Shown piece after piece: positions 16,931 to 27,242 of a DNA stretch of 64,000 nucleotides. Source of the DNA: Buttiauxella brennerae ATCC 51605 (GTDB taxonomy: Bacteria > Pseudomonadota > Gammaproteobacteria > Enterobacterales > Enterobacteriaceae); NCBI RefSeq assembly GCF_001654925.1, contig NZ_LXER01000005.1:1-64000 (forward strand), written 5' to 3'. The position numbers and the translations under genes were made by a program. Every line of letters starts with the position of its first letter. Positions within the stretch are counted from its first letter, which is position 1. The notes below the pieces were generated by a model. It was given only the letters and a program-made list of their open reading frames with translations, had not been told where the DNA came from and did not search any database.

Positions 16931-19633
16931 ATGATCCAGATTGATTTATCAACGTTGGTAAAACGCCTTAACCTCTTTTCCAGGCAGGCGTTAGAGACGG
17001 CTGCATCGGAATGCATGAGCCAGCAAGCAGTGGAGATTACTGTTAGCCACATATTAATACAGATGCTTGCCATTCCTCGTAGCGACCTGCGGGTGATCAC
17101 CGAACATGCCGAGATCCGGTTGGATGATCTACGCCAGGCACTGACAGTGGAAAATTATGCCTGCTCCCGTTCAACAGACAGTTACCCATCTTTTTCACCG
17201 ATGCTGGTTGAATGGCTGAAAGAGGCCTGGTTACTGGCGTCTGCACAAATGCAACAGAACGAATTGCGTGGCGGTGTGCTGCTGCTAGCCCTGCTACATT
17301 CACCGTTGCGTTATTTACCTCCCGCTGCAGCTCGTCTGTTGAGCGGTATTAACCGTGACCGTTTGCAACAGGATTTTGCACAGTGGACGCAGGAATCAGC
17401 GGAAACAGTGCTATTGAATGCAGAGGGACTGGCCGTCAATACAGCATCAGATACAGGTGACAGCTTACTTGCCCGCTATGCGAAGAACATGACCGAAGAT
17501 GCCCGTCAGGGGCGACTTGATCCGGTATTGTGCCGCGATAACGAAATAGACCTGATGATCGATATTCTCTGCCGTCGCCGTAAGAACAACCCAGTGGTAG
17601 TCGGTGAGGCGGGCGTGGGTAAAAGTGCACTAATTGAAGGACTGGCGTTACGCGTTGTCGCAAGCCAAGTACCGGATAAGCTACGCGATACCGATATCAT
17701 GACCCTGGATTTAGGTGCACTTCAGGCAGGGGCGTCAGTCAAGGGTGAGTTTGAAAAACGTTTTAAAGGACTGATGGCGGAAGTGATTCAGTCACCGAAA
17801 CCAATCATCTTGTTTATTGATGAGGCGCACACGCTAATTGGCGCAGGCAATCAGCAGGGGGGGCTGGATATCTCCAACCTGCTCAAACCCGCCCTGGCTC
17901 GTGGTGAGCTGAAAACAATCGCTGCTACGACCTGGAGCGAATACAAAAAATACTTCGAGAAAGATGCTGCGTTGTCACGTCGTTTCCAGCTAGTGAAGGT
18001 CAGCGAACCGGATGCTGCCGAGTCCACTATTATCCTGCGTGGCCTATCGGCGGTATATGAACAGTCGCATGGTGTGCTGATTGACGATGAGGCTCTACAG
18101 GCGGCGGCGTCACTTAGCGAGCGCTATATTTCTGGCCGTCAGTTGCCAGACAAAGCTATAGATGTGCTGGATACCGCTTGTGCGCGCGTAGCGATTAACC
18201 TCTCGTCACCGCCAAAACAAATCTCAGCCTTGACCACCCTGATCCACCAATGTGAAGCGGAAATCCGTCAGCTGGAACGCGAAATCCGAATTGGCCTGCG
18301 TTTTGATACGTCGCGACGGGACGAGGTTCAAGCACAATATGAAACAGCGCATAGTGAATTATTGACACTGGAAGCCGCATGGCACCAGCAGCAGGCATTG
18401 GTGCAGGAGATCATCACGCTGCGACAAGGGCTGCTGGAAGCGGTGGTTGTCAGCGATGATCCCGCCGAAGCAGCAGATGAACCTGTAATGGAACAGCCTG
18501 AAAACGAAGCCGGGATTTGTCCTGTAACACGCCTGGTGGAACTGACCGCCGAACTGGATGCCCTGCATCACACCCAGTTACTGGTCTCGCCGCACGTTGA
18601 TAAAAAACAAATTGCTGCTGTGATTGCCGAATGGACTGGCGTCCCACTTAACCGTCTGTCGCAAAACGAAATGTCGGTCATTACTGAGTTACCACGTTGG
18701 CTCGGCGATACCATCAAAGGTCAAGAGCTGGCAATCAAACATCTACACAAACATCTGCTGACTGCGCGGGCCGATTTGCGCCGGCCAGGGCGTCCGCTCG
18801 GCGCCTTCCTGCTGGCTGGCCCTAGCGGTGTGGGTAAAACCGAAACCGTGCTGCAACTGGCAGAACTGCTCTACGGCGGTCGCCAGTATCTCACCACCAT
18901 TAATATGTCGGAGTTCCAGGAAAAACACACCGTCTCGCGCCTGATTGGTTCACCTCCTGGTTACGTGGGCTACGGCGAAGGTGGGGTGTTGACCGAAGCC
19001 ATTCGCCAGAAACCCTACTCAGTAGTGCTGTTGGATGAAGTGGAAAAAGCTCATCCGGATGTGCTCAACCTCTTCTACCAGGCATTTGATAAAGGTGAGA
19101 TGGCCGACGGTGAAGGTCGTCTTATTGACTGTAAAAACATTGTATTTTTCCTGACGTCCAACCTTGGTTACCAGGTGATTGTTGAACATGCCGAAAATCC
19201 TGAAGTCATGCAGGAAGCGTTGTATCCGCTGCTAGCGGAATTTTTCAAACCTGCGCTACTGGCGCGTATGGAAGTCGTACCCTATTTACCGCTTTCACGC
19301 GAGACCTTATCCGTAATTATCGCCGGGAAGCTAGCCCGCCTTAAGAACATTTTGCACACCCGCTTTAGTGCAGAAGTGGTGATTGAACCGGAAGTGACGG
19401 ATGAAATCATGCAGAGAGTCACCCGTTCGGAAAACGGGGCTCGTATGCTTGAGTCGGTGATTGACGGCGAGATGCTGCCGCCACTTTCTCTACTGCTGTT
19501 GCAGAAAATGGCCGCTAGTACGGCGATTGCGCGGATTTGCCTGAGCGCAGTGAACGGCGTGTTTACGGCAGAAGTAGAAGATGAATTGAATGAAGCAACG
19601 ATTGCTGAGGAAGAAGACGTTTTATGCGAATAG
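16931..19633 (+). CDS. clpV: T6SS sheath-disassembly ATPase ClpV (TssH)
   Basis: A 900-residue double AAA+ unfoldase of the ClpB/ClpV type. After an N-terminal sheath-binding domain come a first Walker A (GEAGVGKSA, about residue 226) with Walker B LFIDEAHT (~293), a coiled middle domain around residues 410-500, then a second Walker A (GPSGVGKTE, ~630) and Walker [14 protein letters not shown] (~700). ClpV recycles contracted TssBC sheaths. It lies inside the T6SS operon, which separates it from the chaperone ClpB. Its last codons overlap tagO by 10 nt. Confidence 0.96.
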   Translation: MIQIDLSTLVKRLNLFSRQALETAASECMSQQAVEITVSHILIQMLAIPRSDLRVITEHAEIRLDDLRQALTVENYACSRSTDSYPSFSPMLVEWLKEAWLLASAQMQQNELRGGVLLLALLHSPLRYLPPAAARLLSGINRDRLQQDFAQWTQESAETVLLNAEGLAVNTASDTGDSLLARYAKNMTEDARQGRLDPVLCRDNEIDLMIDILCRRRKNNPVVVGEAGVGKSALIEGLALRVVASQVPDKLRDTDIMTLDLGALQAGASVKGEFEKRFKGLMAEVIQSPKPIILFIDEAHTLIGAGNQQGGLDISNLLKPALARGELKTIAATTWSEYKKYFEKDAALSRRFQLVKVSEPDAAESTIILRGLSAVYEQSHGVLIDDEALQAAASLSERYISGRQLPDKAIDVLDTACARVAINLSSPPKQISALTTLIHQCEAEIRQLEREIRIGLRFDTSRRDEVQAQYETAHSELLTLEAAWHQQQALVQEIITLRQGLLEAVVVSDDPAEAADEPVMEQPENEAGICPVTRLVELTAELDALHHTQLLVSPHVDKKQIAAVIAEWTGVPLNRLSQNEMSVITELPRWLGDTIKGQELAIKHLHKHLLTARADLRRPGRPLGAFLLAGPSGVGKTETVLQLAELLYGGRQYLTTINMSEFQEKHTVSRLIGSPPGYVGYGEGGVLTEAIRQKPYSVVLLDEVEKAHPDVLNLFYQAFDKGEMADGEGRLIDCKNIVFFLTSNLGYQVIVEHAENPEVMQEALYPLLAEFFKPALLARMEVVPYLPLSRETLSVIIAGKLARLKNILHTRFSAEVVIEPEVTDEIMQRVTRSENGARMLESVIDGEMLPPLSLLLLQKMAASTAIARICLSAVNGVFTAEVEDELNEATIAEEEDVLCE

Positions 19634-20322
19634 CTCCCTGCTGGTCGCTGATGGCGTCTCTGACGTTCTCCCCGGTGTATGCCGGGGAATTTCCCGACGT
19701 TGCACCGCAGGCGCAGGATGCATTGTCCTCGTTGCAGGCAATGCAATCCTGCCGTCGGGAGTCTGCGGCACTAGAGCGTCTCGATTGCTATGACAAAATA
19801 CTCGCTCCGATTCAATCACAGGGGTTCAGCGGTGCGCTGGCAAAAGCAAGTTACGTTGGTGAGGCGTGGACGCGAGCTATTGAGCAGGAAAAACAGCGTA
19901 CCGGCAATACTACTGAATTGCTGATCACACAGGCTTCTGGCGAGCGCCCGACGGTAACTATCACTACCCCTGCGATTGGCAACTTGCCGCCTCGCCCGGT
20001 GCTGATGTTCAGTTGCGTGGACAACATCACCCGGATGCAGGTAGCGATAATGCAACCGCTGAACAGACACGATCTCACCGTTCAACTGAATGCAGATAAC
20101 AGAACTTTCAGTAGCCACTGGTTTGTACGTGAGAACGGTACGCTGCTGGAGGCCAGCCGGGGGCTATCCGGTATTGATGAAATCAGACAGATCCTGGGTG
20201 CAAAAACACTGACTATTAACACTGGCACGGACAGCGCCGCCGGGAAATTGACCTTTAATATCGACGGACTAGCGCAGGTGATTAAGCCGTTACAGGAAGC
20301 CTGTCACTGGGCGAGGGAATAA
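19624..20322 (+). CDS. T6SS-associated periplasmic protein TagO/VasI
   Basis: A 232-residue VasI-family protein. A signal peptide (cleavage near VYA-G, residues 20-21) precedes a conserved ALSSLQAMQSCRRESAALER segment with CYDKIL, the family's N-terminal signature, then a C-terminal beta-rich domain (FSSHWFVRENG). In Vibrio, vasI sits in the same order, after the ClpV gene and before the VasJ/VasK genes. Its role is poorly defined; export to the periplasm is predicted from the signal. ATG 19624 overlaps clpV, which implies translational coupling. Confidence 0.85.
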   Translation: MRIAPCWSLMASLTFSPVYAGEFPDVAPQAQDALSSLQAMQSCRRESAALERLDCYDKILAPIQSQGFSGALAKASYVGEAWTRAIEQEKQRTGNTTELLITQASGERPTVTITTPAIGNLPPRPVLMFSCVDNITRMQVAIMQPLNRHDLTVQLNADNRTFSSHWFVRENGTLLEASRGLSGIDEIRQILGAKTLTINTGTDSAAGKLTFNIDGLAQVIKPLQEACHWARE

Positions 20323-20326
20323 ATAG

Positions 20327-21721
20327 ATGGACTTACATAATCCCGATGTGTGGTTTGCACACCTACTGGAAAATCTGCCAGAAGATAAATCAGCCGCAGC
20401 ACTGAAAGATGACAATCCTGACTGGGAGTATATTGACGGCGACATCGTCAAGCTCGGTTCGCTGGCGCATGGTCAACTGAATATTCCAGAAATACAGCGT
20501 CGTGGGCTTGTACTCCTGGCCTCAGAGAGCAAAGACTTCCGTCTGTTGGCGCATCTTTTGCGTACCTTGCAACACGCTGGCAACCCGTTGCTGGCATTGC
20601 GCCTGTTGGACCGTTACGTGGAACACTACTGGTTGGTCGCTGCGCCACAAAACATGGCGCATAAAAAACGCTTTGCCGGGCAGGTGATAAAGCGTTTTGA
20701 GCCTGGCGTTGATGGTTTTTCCCGGCAGGCTGATGCCACACAGCGCGACCTGCTACTGGGGGAATTGGCGAAACTTGCACTGCGCTGGCAGGAACATAAC
20801 GCGCCGGAACTGGCACAGTCCGCAGATGATCTCTTTGCCCTTTACCAGCGGGCATTTCGGGACTGCTCGCCAGTCTCTTCTTCTGCATCTACACAGTCCA
20901 CCGCTACCCCGGTGCAGACCGCTGCTTTGACGGTATCAACAACGCCTGCGGCAATGGTAAATATCGATAGCCATGACGATAAAACCTGGCGTGACACGTT
21001 ACTGAAAGTTGCAGCCATCTTATGTGAACGCCAACCGGACTCGCCGCAGGGCTACCGTTTGCGCCGCCATGCATTATGGCAATCTATCACCAGTACTCCT
21101 CATGCTGAAAGCGATGGACGCACACAACTGGCGGCAGTCTCTGCCGATATGGCAGCAGAGTACCAGTCCCGTCTGAACACTGCGGATATGGCGTTATGGC
21201 AACAGACAGAAAAAAGTCTATTGCTTGCCCCGTACTGGATTGACGGCCATTACCTTTCCGCACAAATCGCGCAGCATCTTGGCTATTCCCACGTGGCGGA
21301 GTCTATCCGCGATGAAGTTACCTGCTTTCTCACCCGGTTACCTCAGTTGGCTAACTTAAAGTTTAGCGATCTCACACCGTTTATGACTGAACCAACGAAA
21401 CAGTGGCTGCTTGCAGGGCAGGGTAGCCAGCCAACTCATGCCGTGCAGACAGATGAAGCTACGCAGGCCATCCGTCAGTGTTTTAGCGATCACGGATTGG
21501 AAGCAGCGCTGCGGTATCTGGAGCAACTTCCCGCAGGGGAGCCACGTGACCAGTTTCACCGGCAGTATCTTGGTGCACAACTGATGGAAGAAGCAGGGAT
21601 GGAACAGCTTGCTCAACAGCAGTACCGGATGATGTTCCAGGCAGGGGGGCGGATGATGCTGGCCGACTGGGAGCCGTCATTGCTGGAAGCACTGAAAAAC
21701 AAATTCACGGCAGAACAATAA
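20327..21721 (+). CDS. tssA: T6SS cap/priming protein TssA (VasJ type)
   Basis: A 464-residue ImpA_N/VasJ protein. The N-terminal region includes PEIQRRGLVLLASESKDFRLLAHLLRTLQ, where the ImpA family has its conserved DWxxVxxLA-like blocks. A proline/threonine/serine-rich linker lies near residues 185-215, and a helical C-terminal VasJ domain follows (CLTR, LAQQQYRMMFQAG). TssA primes and caps the growing tail tube and sheath at the distal end. It lies between tagO and tssM, as vasJ does in Vibrio. Confidence 0.88.
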   Translation: MDLHNPDVWFAHLLENLPEDKSAAALKDDNPDWEYIDGDIVKLGSLAHGQLNIPEIQRRGLVLLASESKDFRLLAHLLRTLQHAGNPLLALRLLDRYVEHYWLVAAPQNMAHKKRFAGQVIKRFEPGVDGFSRQADATQRDLLLGELAKLALRWQEHNAPELAQSADDLFALYQRAFRDCSPVSSSASTQSTATPVQTAALTVSTTPAAMVNIDSHDDKTWRDTLLKVAAILCERQPDSPQGYRLRRHALWQSITSTPHAESDGRTQLAAVSADMAAEYQSRLNTADMALWQQTEKSLLLAPYWIDGHYLSAQIAQHLGYSHVAESIRDEVTCFLTRLPQLANLKFSDLTPFMTEPTKQWLLAGQGSQPTHAVQTDEATQAIRQCFSDHGLEAALRYLEQLPAGEPRDQFHRQYLGAQLMEEAGMEQLAQQQYRMMFQAGGRMMLADWEPSLLEALKNKFTAEQ

Positions 21722-21739
21722 GAAATTACAGGAGTTTTT

Positions 21740-24700
21740 GTGTTCAGATTACCAACCCCCCGACTGTTTAGCGGGCTTAAGACCATGCTCAGGCCGGCGA
21801 TGCCGCGGTTAAAGGTTTCCGCTGCCTGGTTGTTGATGCTGGCGTGGATCTTTCTGCTGGTATGGATCTGGTGGAAAGGCCCCGCGTGGAAGCTGGATGA
21901 CGAGTATTGGCTACAACCTTTGGCAAACCGCTGGCTGGCCACTGCTGCCTGGGGATTGATCGCGCTGGCGTGGCTGACTATCAGGGTCATGAAGCGACTG
22001 CAGCAACTTGAAAAACAGCAGCGTCAGCAGCGTGAGGAGACGCAGGATCCGCTTAGCGCGGAACTGAATGCACAGCAGCGTTATCTTGATCGCTGGTTGT
22101 TGCGTTTGCAACGTCATCTCGACAGCCGTCGTTACCTGTGGCAATTGCCATGGTATATGGTCATAGGCCCAACAGGGAGTGGTAAAACAGCGCTGCTGCG
22201 CGAAGGTTTTCCATCTGACATTATTTATACTCCTGAAGCCGTTCGGGGAGCAGAACAACATCTACGCATAACACCGCATGTCGGGAAGCAGGCGGTGATT
22301 TTTGATATTGATGGTGCGCTCTGCGACCAGCCAGATGGAGATGTCTTACACCGTCGGCGCTGGGAACACATTCTGGGCTGGTTAGTCGAAAAACGCGCCC
22401 GTCAGCCGCTGAATGGCCTGATCCTGACACTGGACTTTACTGATCTGCTTACTGCTGACAAACGCCGCCGTGAGAATCTATTGCAGATGCTGCGCAGCCG
22501 TCTGCAGGATGTACGGCAACATCTTCACTGCCAGTTACCGGTCTATGTGGTGCTAACCCGACTGGATTTACTCCATGGTTTTGCCGCCCTGTTTCAGTCG
22601 CTGGACAAAAAAGATCGTGACACTATTCTCGGCGTCACCTTTACCCGCCATGCCCATAAGAATGAAGACTGGCGTACGGAATTGAATACGTTCTGGCAAA
22701 AATGGGTAGAACAGCTCAACCATGCTTTGCCGGACCTGATGCTGGCACAGAACCACAATCGCAGTTCCCTGTTCAGTTTTTCCCGCCAAATGCAGGGCAG
22801 CCGTGAATCACTGATTGCGCTGATTGACGCCTTGCTGGACGGCGAAAACATGGATGTCATGCTGCGTGGGGTGTACCTCACCTCTTCGCTGCAACGTGGT
22901 CAGATAGATGACATCTTTATGCAGTCCGCTGCCCGTCAATATCGGCTGGGTAGCAGCCCGCTGGTGGCCTGGCCACTGGTAGACACCGTACCGTATTTCA
23001 CCCGCAATCTGTTTCCACAAGCGTTGCTGGCAGAGCCTAATTTGTCTGGGGAAAATAGCGTCTGGCTGGGTAATGCCCGTCGCCAGATGATGGCTTTTTC
23101 GGCATGCGGTGCAGTTCTTGCCATCCTGCTCATCAGCGGCTGGCAGCATTACTACAACACCAACTGGCGCGCAGGGATTAGAGTACTGGAACAGGCGAGG
23201 GCGTTTATGGCCGTACCGCCACCACAGGGAACAGATGACTACGGCAATCTGCAATTGCCTCTGCTTAACCCGGTACGTGATGCCACGCTGGCGTATGGTG
23301 ACTGGGGCGAGCGTAGCCGCCTGGCTGAACTGGGGTTATATCAAGGGCGGCGTATTGGTCCCTATGTGGAACAGACTTATCTGCAACTGCTGGATCAGCG
23401 TTATCTCCCAGCTCTGCTTAATGGTCTGATGAAGGATTTGGCTGCGGCTCCGGAAGGCAGCGAAGAAAAACTTGCCGTGTTGCGTGTGATAAGAATGTTG
23501 GAGGACAAAAGCGGGCGCAACGCAACCGTGGTTAAGCAGTACATGGCGAAGCGCTGGAGCGAGCAGTTCCATGGCCAGCGCGATGTACAAGCCCAACTGA
23601 TGGCGCATCTCGATTACAGCCTCGAGCACACTGACTGGCACGCAGACCGAGCGGCGGGTGATGGTGACGCCATCAGCCGTTGGACACCGTATGAAAACTC
23701 AGTCGCTAGCGCACAGAAAGAACTCAGCAAACTATCGGTGTACCAGCGTGTTTACCAGAGCCTGAAAACGCGGGCGTTAGGTGTGTTGCCTGCTGATCTG
23801 AATCTGCGCGATCAGGTCGGCCCGACCTTTGACCAGGTATTTACCTCTGCAGATGACAACAAACTGATTGTCCCGCAGTTTCTGACCCGTTACGGCCTAC
23901 AAAGTTACTTTGTGCAACAGCGTGACGCGCTGGTGGAGTTGACGGCGATGGACTCTTGGGTACTGAACCTGACTCGCAGTGTGAAATACAGCGAGGCTGA
24001 CCGGGCTGAAATCCAACGTCAACTCACCGAGCAGTATTTCAGCGATTACACAGCGACCTGGCGTGCAGGGATGGACAACCTGAACGTGCATAACTATGAG
24101 TCGATCACGGAACTGGCAGGGTCGCTGGAGCAAATCATCAGCGGCGACCAACCTCTTCAGCGGGCGCTGACCGCATTGCGGGATAACACGCAACCGGCGG
24201 TGTTTTCCGAAAAACTGGATGACAAGGCCCGCGAAGAAGCGTTGGCTGAGCCGGATTACCTGTTGCTGACGCGTCTGGGGCATGAGTTTGCTACCGAAAA
24301 CAGCACACTGACGGTACAGAAAGACAAAGAAAGCACTCTACAGGCAGTTTACCAACAACTGACAGAGCTGCATCGTTATCTACAGGCTATTCAGAACGCA
24401 CCGGTGCCGGGTAAATCAGCGCTGAAAGCCGTGCAGTTGCGGCTGGATCAAAACAGCAGCGACCCTATTTTCGCCACTCGGCAGATGGCGAAAACATTGC
24501 CCACACCGCTGAACCGTTGGGTCGGTATGCTGGCCGATCAGGCCTGGCATGTGGTGATGGTAGAAGCTGTTCACTATATGGAAGTTGACTGGCGTGAAAA
24601 CGTAGTGAAACCGTTTAACGAACAACTTGCGGATAACTATCCGTTTAGTCCGCGCTCATCGCAGGATGCGTCGCTGGATGCGTTCGAACGCTTCTTTAAA

Positions 24701-25264
24701 CCAGACGGTATTCTGGACAGCTTCTATCAGCAGAACCTGAAGCTGTTTATGGAAAACGATCTAAGCCTGGCCGATGGCGATAACAACGTGATTATTCGTG
24801 AAGATATCCGCCAGCAACTGGATACGGCACAAAAAATCCGCGACATCTTCTTCAGTAGGCAAAATGGCTTAGGGACGCAGTTTGCGGTAGAGCCGTTACA
24901 GCTTTCGGGTAACAAACGGCGCAGCGTATTGAACCTCGATGGGCAGCTTGTTGATTACAGCCAGGGGCGTAACTATACCGCGCACCTGGTGTGGCCAAAT
25001 AATATGCGCGAAGGCAACGAGAGCAAGCTGACGATAGTTGGTACAGGGGGGAATGCGCCACGGAGTATCACCTTCACTGGGCCGTGGGCACAATTCCGGT
25101 TATTTGGCGCAGGCCAGTTAACCAGCATACAGGACGGTAGTTTCAACGTGCGCTTTAATGTGGATGGTGGCGCAATGGTGTACCGGGTACATACCGATAC
25201 AGAAGACAATCCGTTTATTGGCGGGCTGTTCAGCCAGTTCCAGTTGACGGATACGCTGTATTAA
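21740..25264 (+). CDS. tssM: T6SS inner-membrane protein TssM (IcmF)
   Basis: A 1,174-residue IcmF-family protein beginning at GTG 21740 behind AGGAG. Membrane helices are visible at about residues 28-46, 66-84 and 450-470. A cytoplasmic GTPase-like domain between the second and third carries an intact Walker A (GPTGSGKTA, ~residue 143). The long periplasmic part after residue 475 ends in a beta-rich domain that contacts TssJ. TssM spans the periplasm in the TssJLM complex. In most operons of this type vasL follows directly; here the cargo cassette intervenes. Confidence 0.96.
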   Translation: MFRLPTPRLFSGLKTMLRPAMPRLKVSAAWLLMLAWIFLLVWIWWKGPAWKLDDEYWLQPLANRWLATAAWGLIALAWLTIRVMKRLQQLEKQQRQQREETQDPLSAELNAQQRYLDRWLLRLQRHLDSRRYLWQLPWYMVIGPTGSGKTALLREGFPSDIIYTPEAVRGAEQHLRITPHVGKQAVIFDIDGALCDQPDGDVLHRRRWEHILGWLVEKRARQPLNGLILTLDFTDLLTADKRRRENLLQMLRSRLQDVRQHLHCQLPVYVVLTRLDLLHGFAALFQSLDKKDRDTILGVTFTRHAHKNEDWRTELNTFWQKWVEQLNHALPDLMLAQNHNRSSLFSFSRQMQGSRESLIALIDALLDGENMDVMLRGVYLTSSLQRGQIDDIFMQSAARQYRLGSSPLVAWPLVDTVPYFTRNLFPQALLAEPNLSGENSVWLGNARRQMMAFSACGAVLAILLISGWQHYYNTNWRAGIRVLEQARAFMAVPPPQGTDDYGNLQLPLLNPVRDATLAYGDWGERSRLAELGLYQGRRIGPYVEQTYLQLLDQRYLPALLNGLMKDLAAAPEGSEEKLAVLRVIRMLEDKSGRNATVVKQYMAKRWSEQFHGQRDVQAQLMAHLDYSLEHTDWHADRAAGDGDAISRWTPYENSVASAQKELSKLSVYQRVYQSLKTRALGVLPADLNLRDQVGPTFDQVFTSADDNKLIVPQFLTRYGLQSYFVQQRDALVELTAMDSWVLNLTRSVKYSEADRAEIQRQLTEQYFSDYTATWRAGMDNLNVHNYESITELAGSLEQIISGDQPLQRALTALRDNTQPAVFSEKLDDKAREEALAEPDYLLLTRLGHEFATENSTLTVQKDKESTLQAVYQQLTELHRYLQAIQNAPVPGKSALKAVQLRLDQNSSDPIFATRQMAKTLPTPLNRWVGMLADQAWHVVMVEAVHYMEVDWRENVVKPFNEQLADNYPFSPRSSQDASLDAFERFFKPDGILDSFYQQNLKLFMENDLSLADGDNNVIIREDIRQQLDTAQKIRDIFFSRQNGLGTQFAVEPLQLSGNKRRSVLNLDGQLVDYSQGRNYTAHLVWPNNMREGNESKLTIVGTGGNAPRSITFTGPWAQFRLFGAGQLTSIQDGSFNVRFNVDGGAMVYRVHTDTEDNPFIGGLFSQFQLTDTLY

Positions 25265-25269
25265 AGATA

Positions 25270-25304
25270 GATGCCTCCTCAGGTTATTTACCTGGGGAGG
25301 CATC
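25270..25304 (+). other. Strong hairpin between tssM and the cargo cassette
   Basis: A 14-bp stem (25270-25283 with 25291-25304, one G-T pair) closes a 7-nt loop, starting six nucleotides after the tssM stop. It is not followed by a T run, so it is not a classical intrinsic terminator. It could be an RNA processing or stability signal that sets the cargo genes apart from the core operon. Confidence 0.55.
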
Positions 25305-25335
25305 ACAATATCAAAACTGAGAGTGTGGAATAATT

Positions 25336-25815
25336 ATGGCAAATCTTGTTTATATGACGCTTAACGGCGAATTACAGGGGCTAATTTCAGCTGGATGTTC
25401 TTCTATGAATTCTATCGGCAATAAAGCGCAGATAATTCATTATGATCAAATAATGGTGCTAGGTTTATCACACAGTTTGACACGGCATCAGAATGTTAAT
25501 CACCAGGCGCTGACGATGATTAAACCGGTAGATAAATCATCCCCTCTATTAGGGAAAGCCATCACTGAAAATGAGTGTCTGACTTGTGATTTTAGTTTCT
25601 ACCGAACCAATCGTATGGGCATGAACGAATGTTACTATAAGCTGAAATTAACTAATGCCAGAATAGCAGGTATCCATCTTCAGGTGCCTCATACTATTGA
25701 TGACAGTGATGGTCAGTCACAAGAATCTATTGAGCTGACTTATGAGTCAATTAATTGGGAGCACTGTACTGCGGGAACCAGTGCATATAGTTTATGGAGC
25801 GATCGTATTTTCTAA
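25336..25815 (+). CDS. Second Hcp-family protein, probable effector carrier
   Basis: A 159-residue Hcp-fold protein that differs clearly from the first hcp. It has the NVNHQALTMIKPVDKSSPLL and INWEHCTAGTSAYSLW motifs typical of the Hcp modules that head Hcp-effector fusions (Hcp-ET) in enterobacteria. Here the reading frame stops after the Hcp module. A separate effector-like gene begins 17 nt later in another frame, with its own GGAGG site. The likely job is to form an Hcp ring or cap that carries that effector. Transport is inferred from family and context. Confidence 0.85.
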   Translation: MANLVYMTLNGELQGLISAGCSSMNSIGNKAQIIHYDQIMVLGLSHSLTRHQNVNHQALTMIKPVDKSSPLLGKAITENECLTCDFSFYRTNRMGMNECYYKLKLTNARIAGIHLQVPHTIDDSDGQSQESIELTYESINWEHCTAGTSAYSLWSDRIF

Positions 25816-25832
25816 TAATCATTGGAGGCGTT

Positions 25833-26708
25833 ATGGATAACAAAAATCAGAATGCTTCACTGAGTGATTATCTCGGTGAAATAGTGAGTGGCAATGCACC
25901 CATTAACCAGTTGTACCCTCAGCACCCTTTTTTACTTGATACACTTAAACTAGAGGAAGTTTTAAATAAAAACACGCAGCACATTATGTTGCTAACCATG
26001 GATGAAGCTTATGCCGTTGCTGATGCACTATATGACAAGGGCACTACCTATGCTGGGAATATTAAAGATACGGTAGCGGGTGCAAAAAATATTTTTAAAC
26101 TGGGGAGTTACAAAGATGCCGGGAAATTGGTTTTTAACTTAAAAGGGTTGGCTGTTAAAGCAACTCCTTACATCCAGAAGGGGGTCACCTATATTAAAAT
26201 TAGCGGTTATTCTTCTGTGCGTCGAATTCTGAACGGAACCCGTTATGCGGTTAATCACCCACAAATCCTTGAACTGGGTATAGGAAAAGCAGGGATTAAT
26301 GCCGGGATCATGAGTGGTGCACGGTTCTGCATTTATTTTTCTGCTGCTCAACGTGTCGTGGAGTTTATTTTTTCCGATCATAGTGGGGAGGCTGTTGCCG
26401 AATTTATTGGAAATATCACCATGGATGTGGCAAAAGTGATAGTGACTATATATGTGACAAAAATGGTAGTAGCAGGCGTAGGTGCCATGTTTAGTATCAC
26501 CCTTCCGATTTCTGTAGGGATAGTGCTTATAATTTTCTTGGGAATGATAATCACTTATTCGTTATTTAAAATTGATAAGGAATTTAATTTATCTGAAAAA
26601 TTAATCACAAGTATCCGAAAGGGAATGGAAGAGCAGCAAAAAGTGACTGAGTGGAATATGAAGAACATGAATCCTTATCAGTCTTCTATGATAAATGGGC
26701 AATATTGA
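25833..26708 (+). CDS. Putative membrane-active T6SS effector, YafU-related C-terminus
   Basis: A 291-residue protein of unknown function. ATG 25833 follows a GGAGG site; an upstream start at 25794 inside hcp is less likely. Residues 1-150 are soluble. Residues ~160-185 form an amphipathic stretch, and ~195-245 make a long hydrophobic hairpin broken by a PIS turn. A short charged tail follows (IDKEFNLSEKL, IRKGMEEQQ). From memory the last ~100 residues resemble E. coli K-12 YafU (shared MDVAK, LSEKL, W-x3-NM-x-P). A hydrophobic hairpin, an upstream Hcp gene and membrane proteins downstream suggest a pore-forming or membrane-depolarising toxin. This function is inference. Confidence 0.6.
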   Translation: MDNKNQNASLSDYLGEIVSGNAPINQLYPQHPFLLDTLKLEEVLNKNTQHIMLLTMDEAYAVADALYDKGTTYAGNIKDTVAGAKNIFKLGSYKDAGKLVFNLKGLAVKATPYIQKGVTYIKISGYSSVRRILNGTRYAVNHPQILELGIGKAGINAGIMSGARFCIYFSAAQRVVEFIFSDHSGEAVAEFIGNITMDVAKVIVTIYVTKMVVAGVGAMFSITLPISVGIVLIIFLGMIITYSLFKIDKEFNLSEKLITSIRKGMEEQQKVTEWNMKNMNPYQSSMINGQY

Positions 26709-26712
26709 AATC

Positions 26713-27177
26713 ATGGATGTTAAGAAATACAAGAAAAAAGTTGTAGCGCTTACAATGGTTATCTTCGCAACAGGTATGATAATGTTTCTTTATTATTATT
26801 GTAGCCAGACTATAATGGGTTTGATTAACGGTGAGGATTATATTTTTTATACTTGGGGAAGTATTCCATCCTTTTTTGCATTGCCTGTGATGATTTATGG
26901 CGATGTGCTCTGTTTGAGTGTACTTCTTCCATATAGTATGCAAACGACACCTGTTTTGCTAAAGCTAATAATCCCAGCAACAATCTATGCTGTTGCCGCA
27001 TTGGTTCTGGGATTTATGCTTTCTATAATAATATCTATTTACCCTCTAGGTACTAATTACTATCAATGTAACACCTCCGGTATTGTATCAGGTAGTCATT
27101 ACGCTAAGAGTAAAGGAATGTGCAAGGCGAGAGAATATTCAGCAAACAGTGAAGGTAAAAATAAAATCCAGAAATAA
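26713..27177 (+). CDS. Small membrane protein 1 of a tandem triplet, putative immunity
   Basis: A 154-residue protein with three hydrophobic segments (about residues 10-30, 50-75, 85-115), a lysine-rich N-terminus (KKYKKK) that should stay in the cytoplasm, and a C-terminal tail with two cysteines (YYQCN and GMCKA) that should face the periplasm and could form a disulfide. It starts 4 nt after the effector stop; an in-frame ATG at 26695 overlaps the effector gene. It resembles the two following proteins and possibly the DUF1240 family. Immunity against the neighbouring effector is inferred from position and topology. It is the most divergent of the three copies. Confidence 0.65.
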   Translation: MDVKKYKKKVVALTMVIFATGMIMFLYYYCSQTIMGLINGEDYIFYTWGSIPSFFALPVMIYGDVLCLSVLLPYSMQTTPVLLKLIIPATIYAVAALVLGFMLSIIISIYPLGTNYYQCNTSGIVSGSHYAKSKGMCKAREYSANSEGKNKIQK

Positions 27178-27242
27178 AAACAACAGGTATTTAAAATTCA
27201 GATGATTCTAATTTTTATTAATGATAAAGAGATGTCTACATT

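Noticed and set aside
16931..19633. Chaperone ClpB instead of ClpV
   Set aside because: The gene lies inside the tss operon between tssL and tagO and has a divergent N-terminal domain, so ClpV is the better call.
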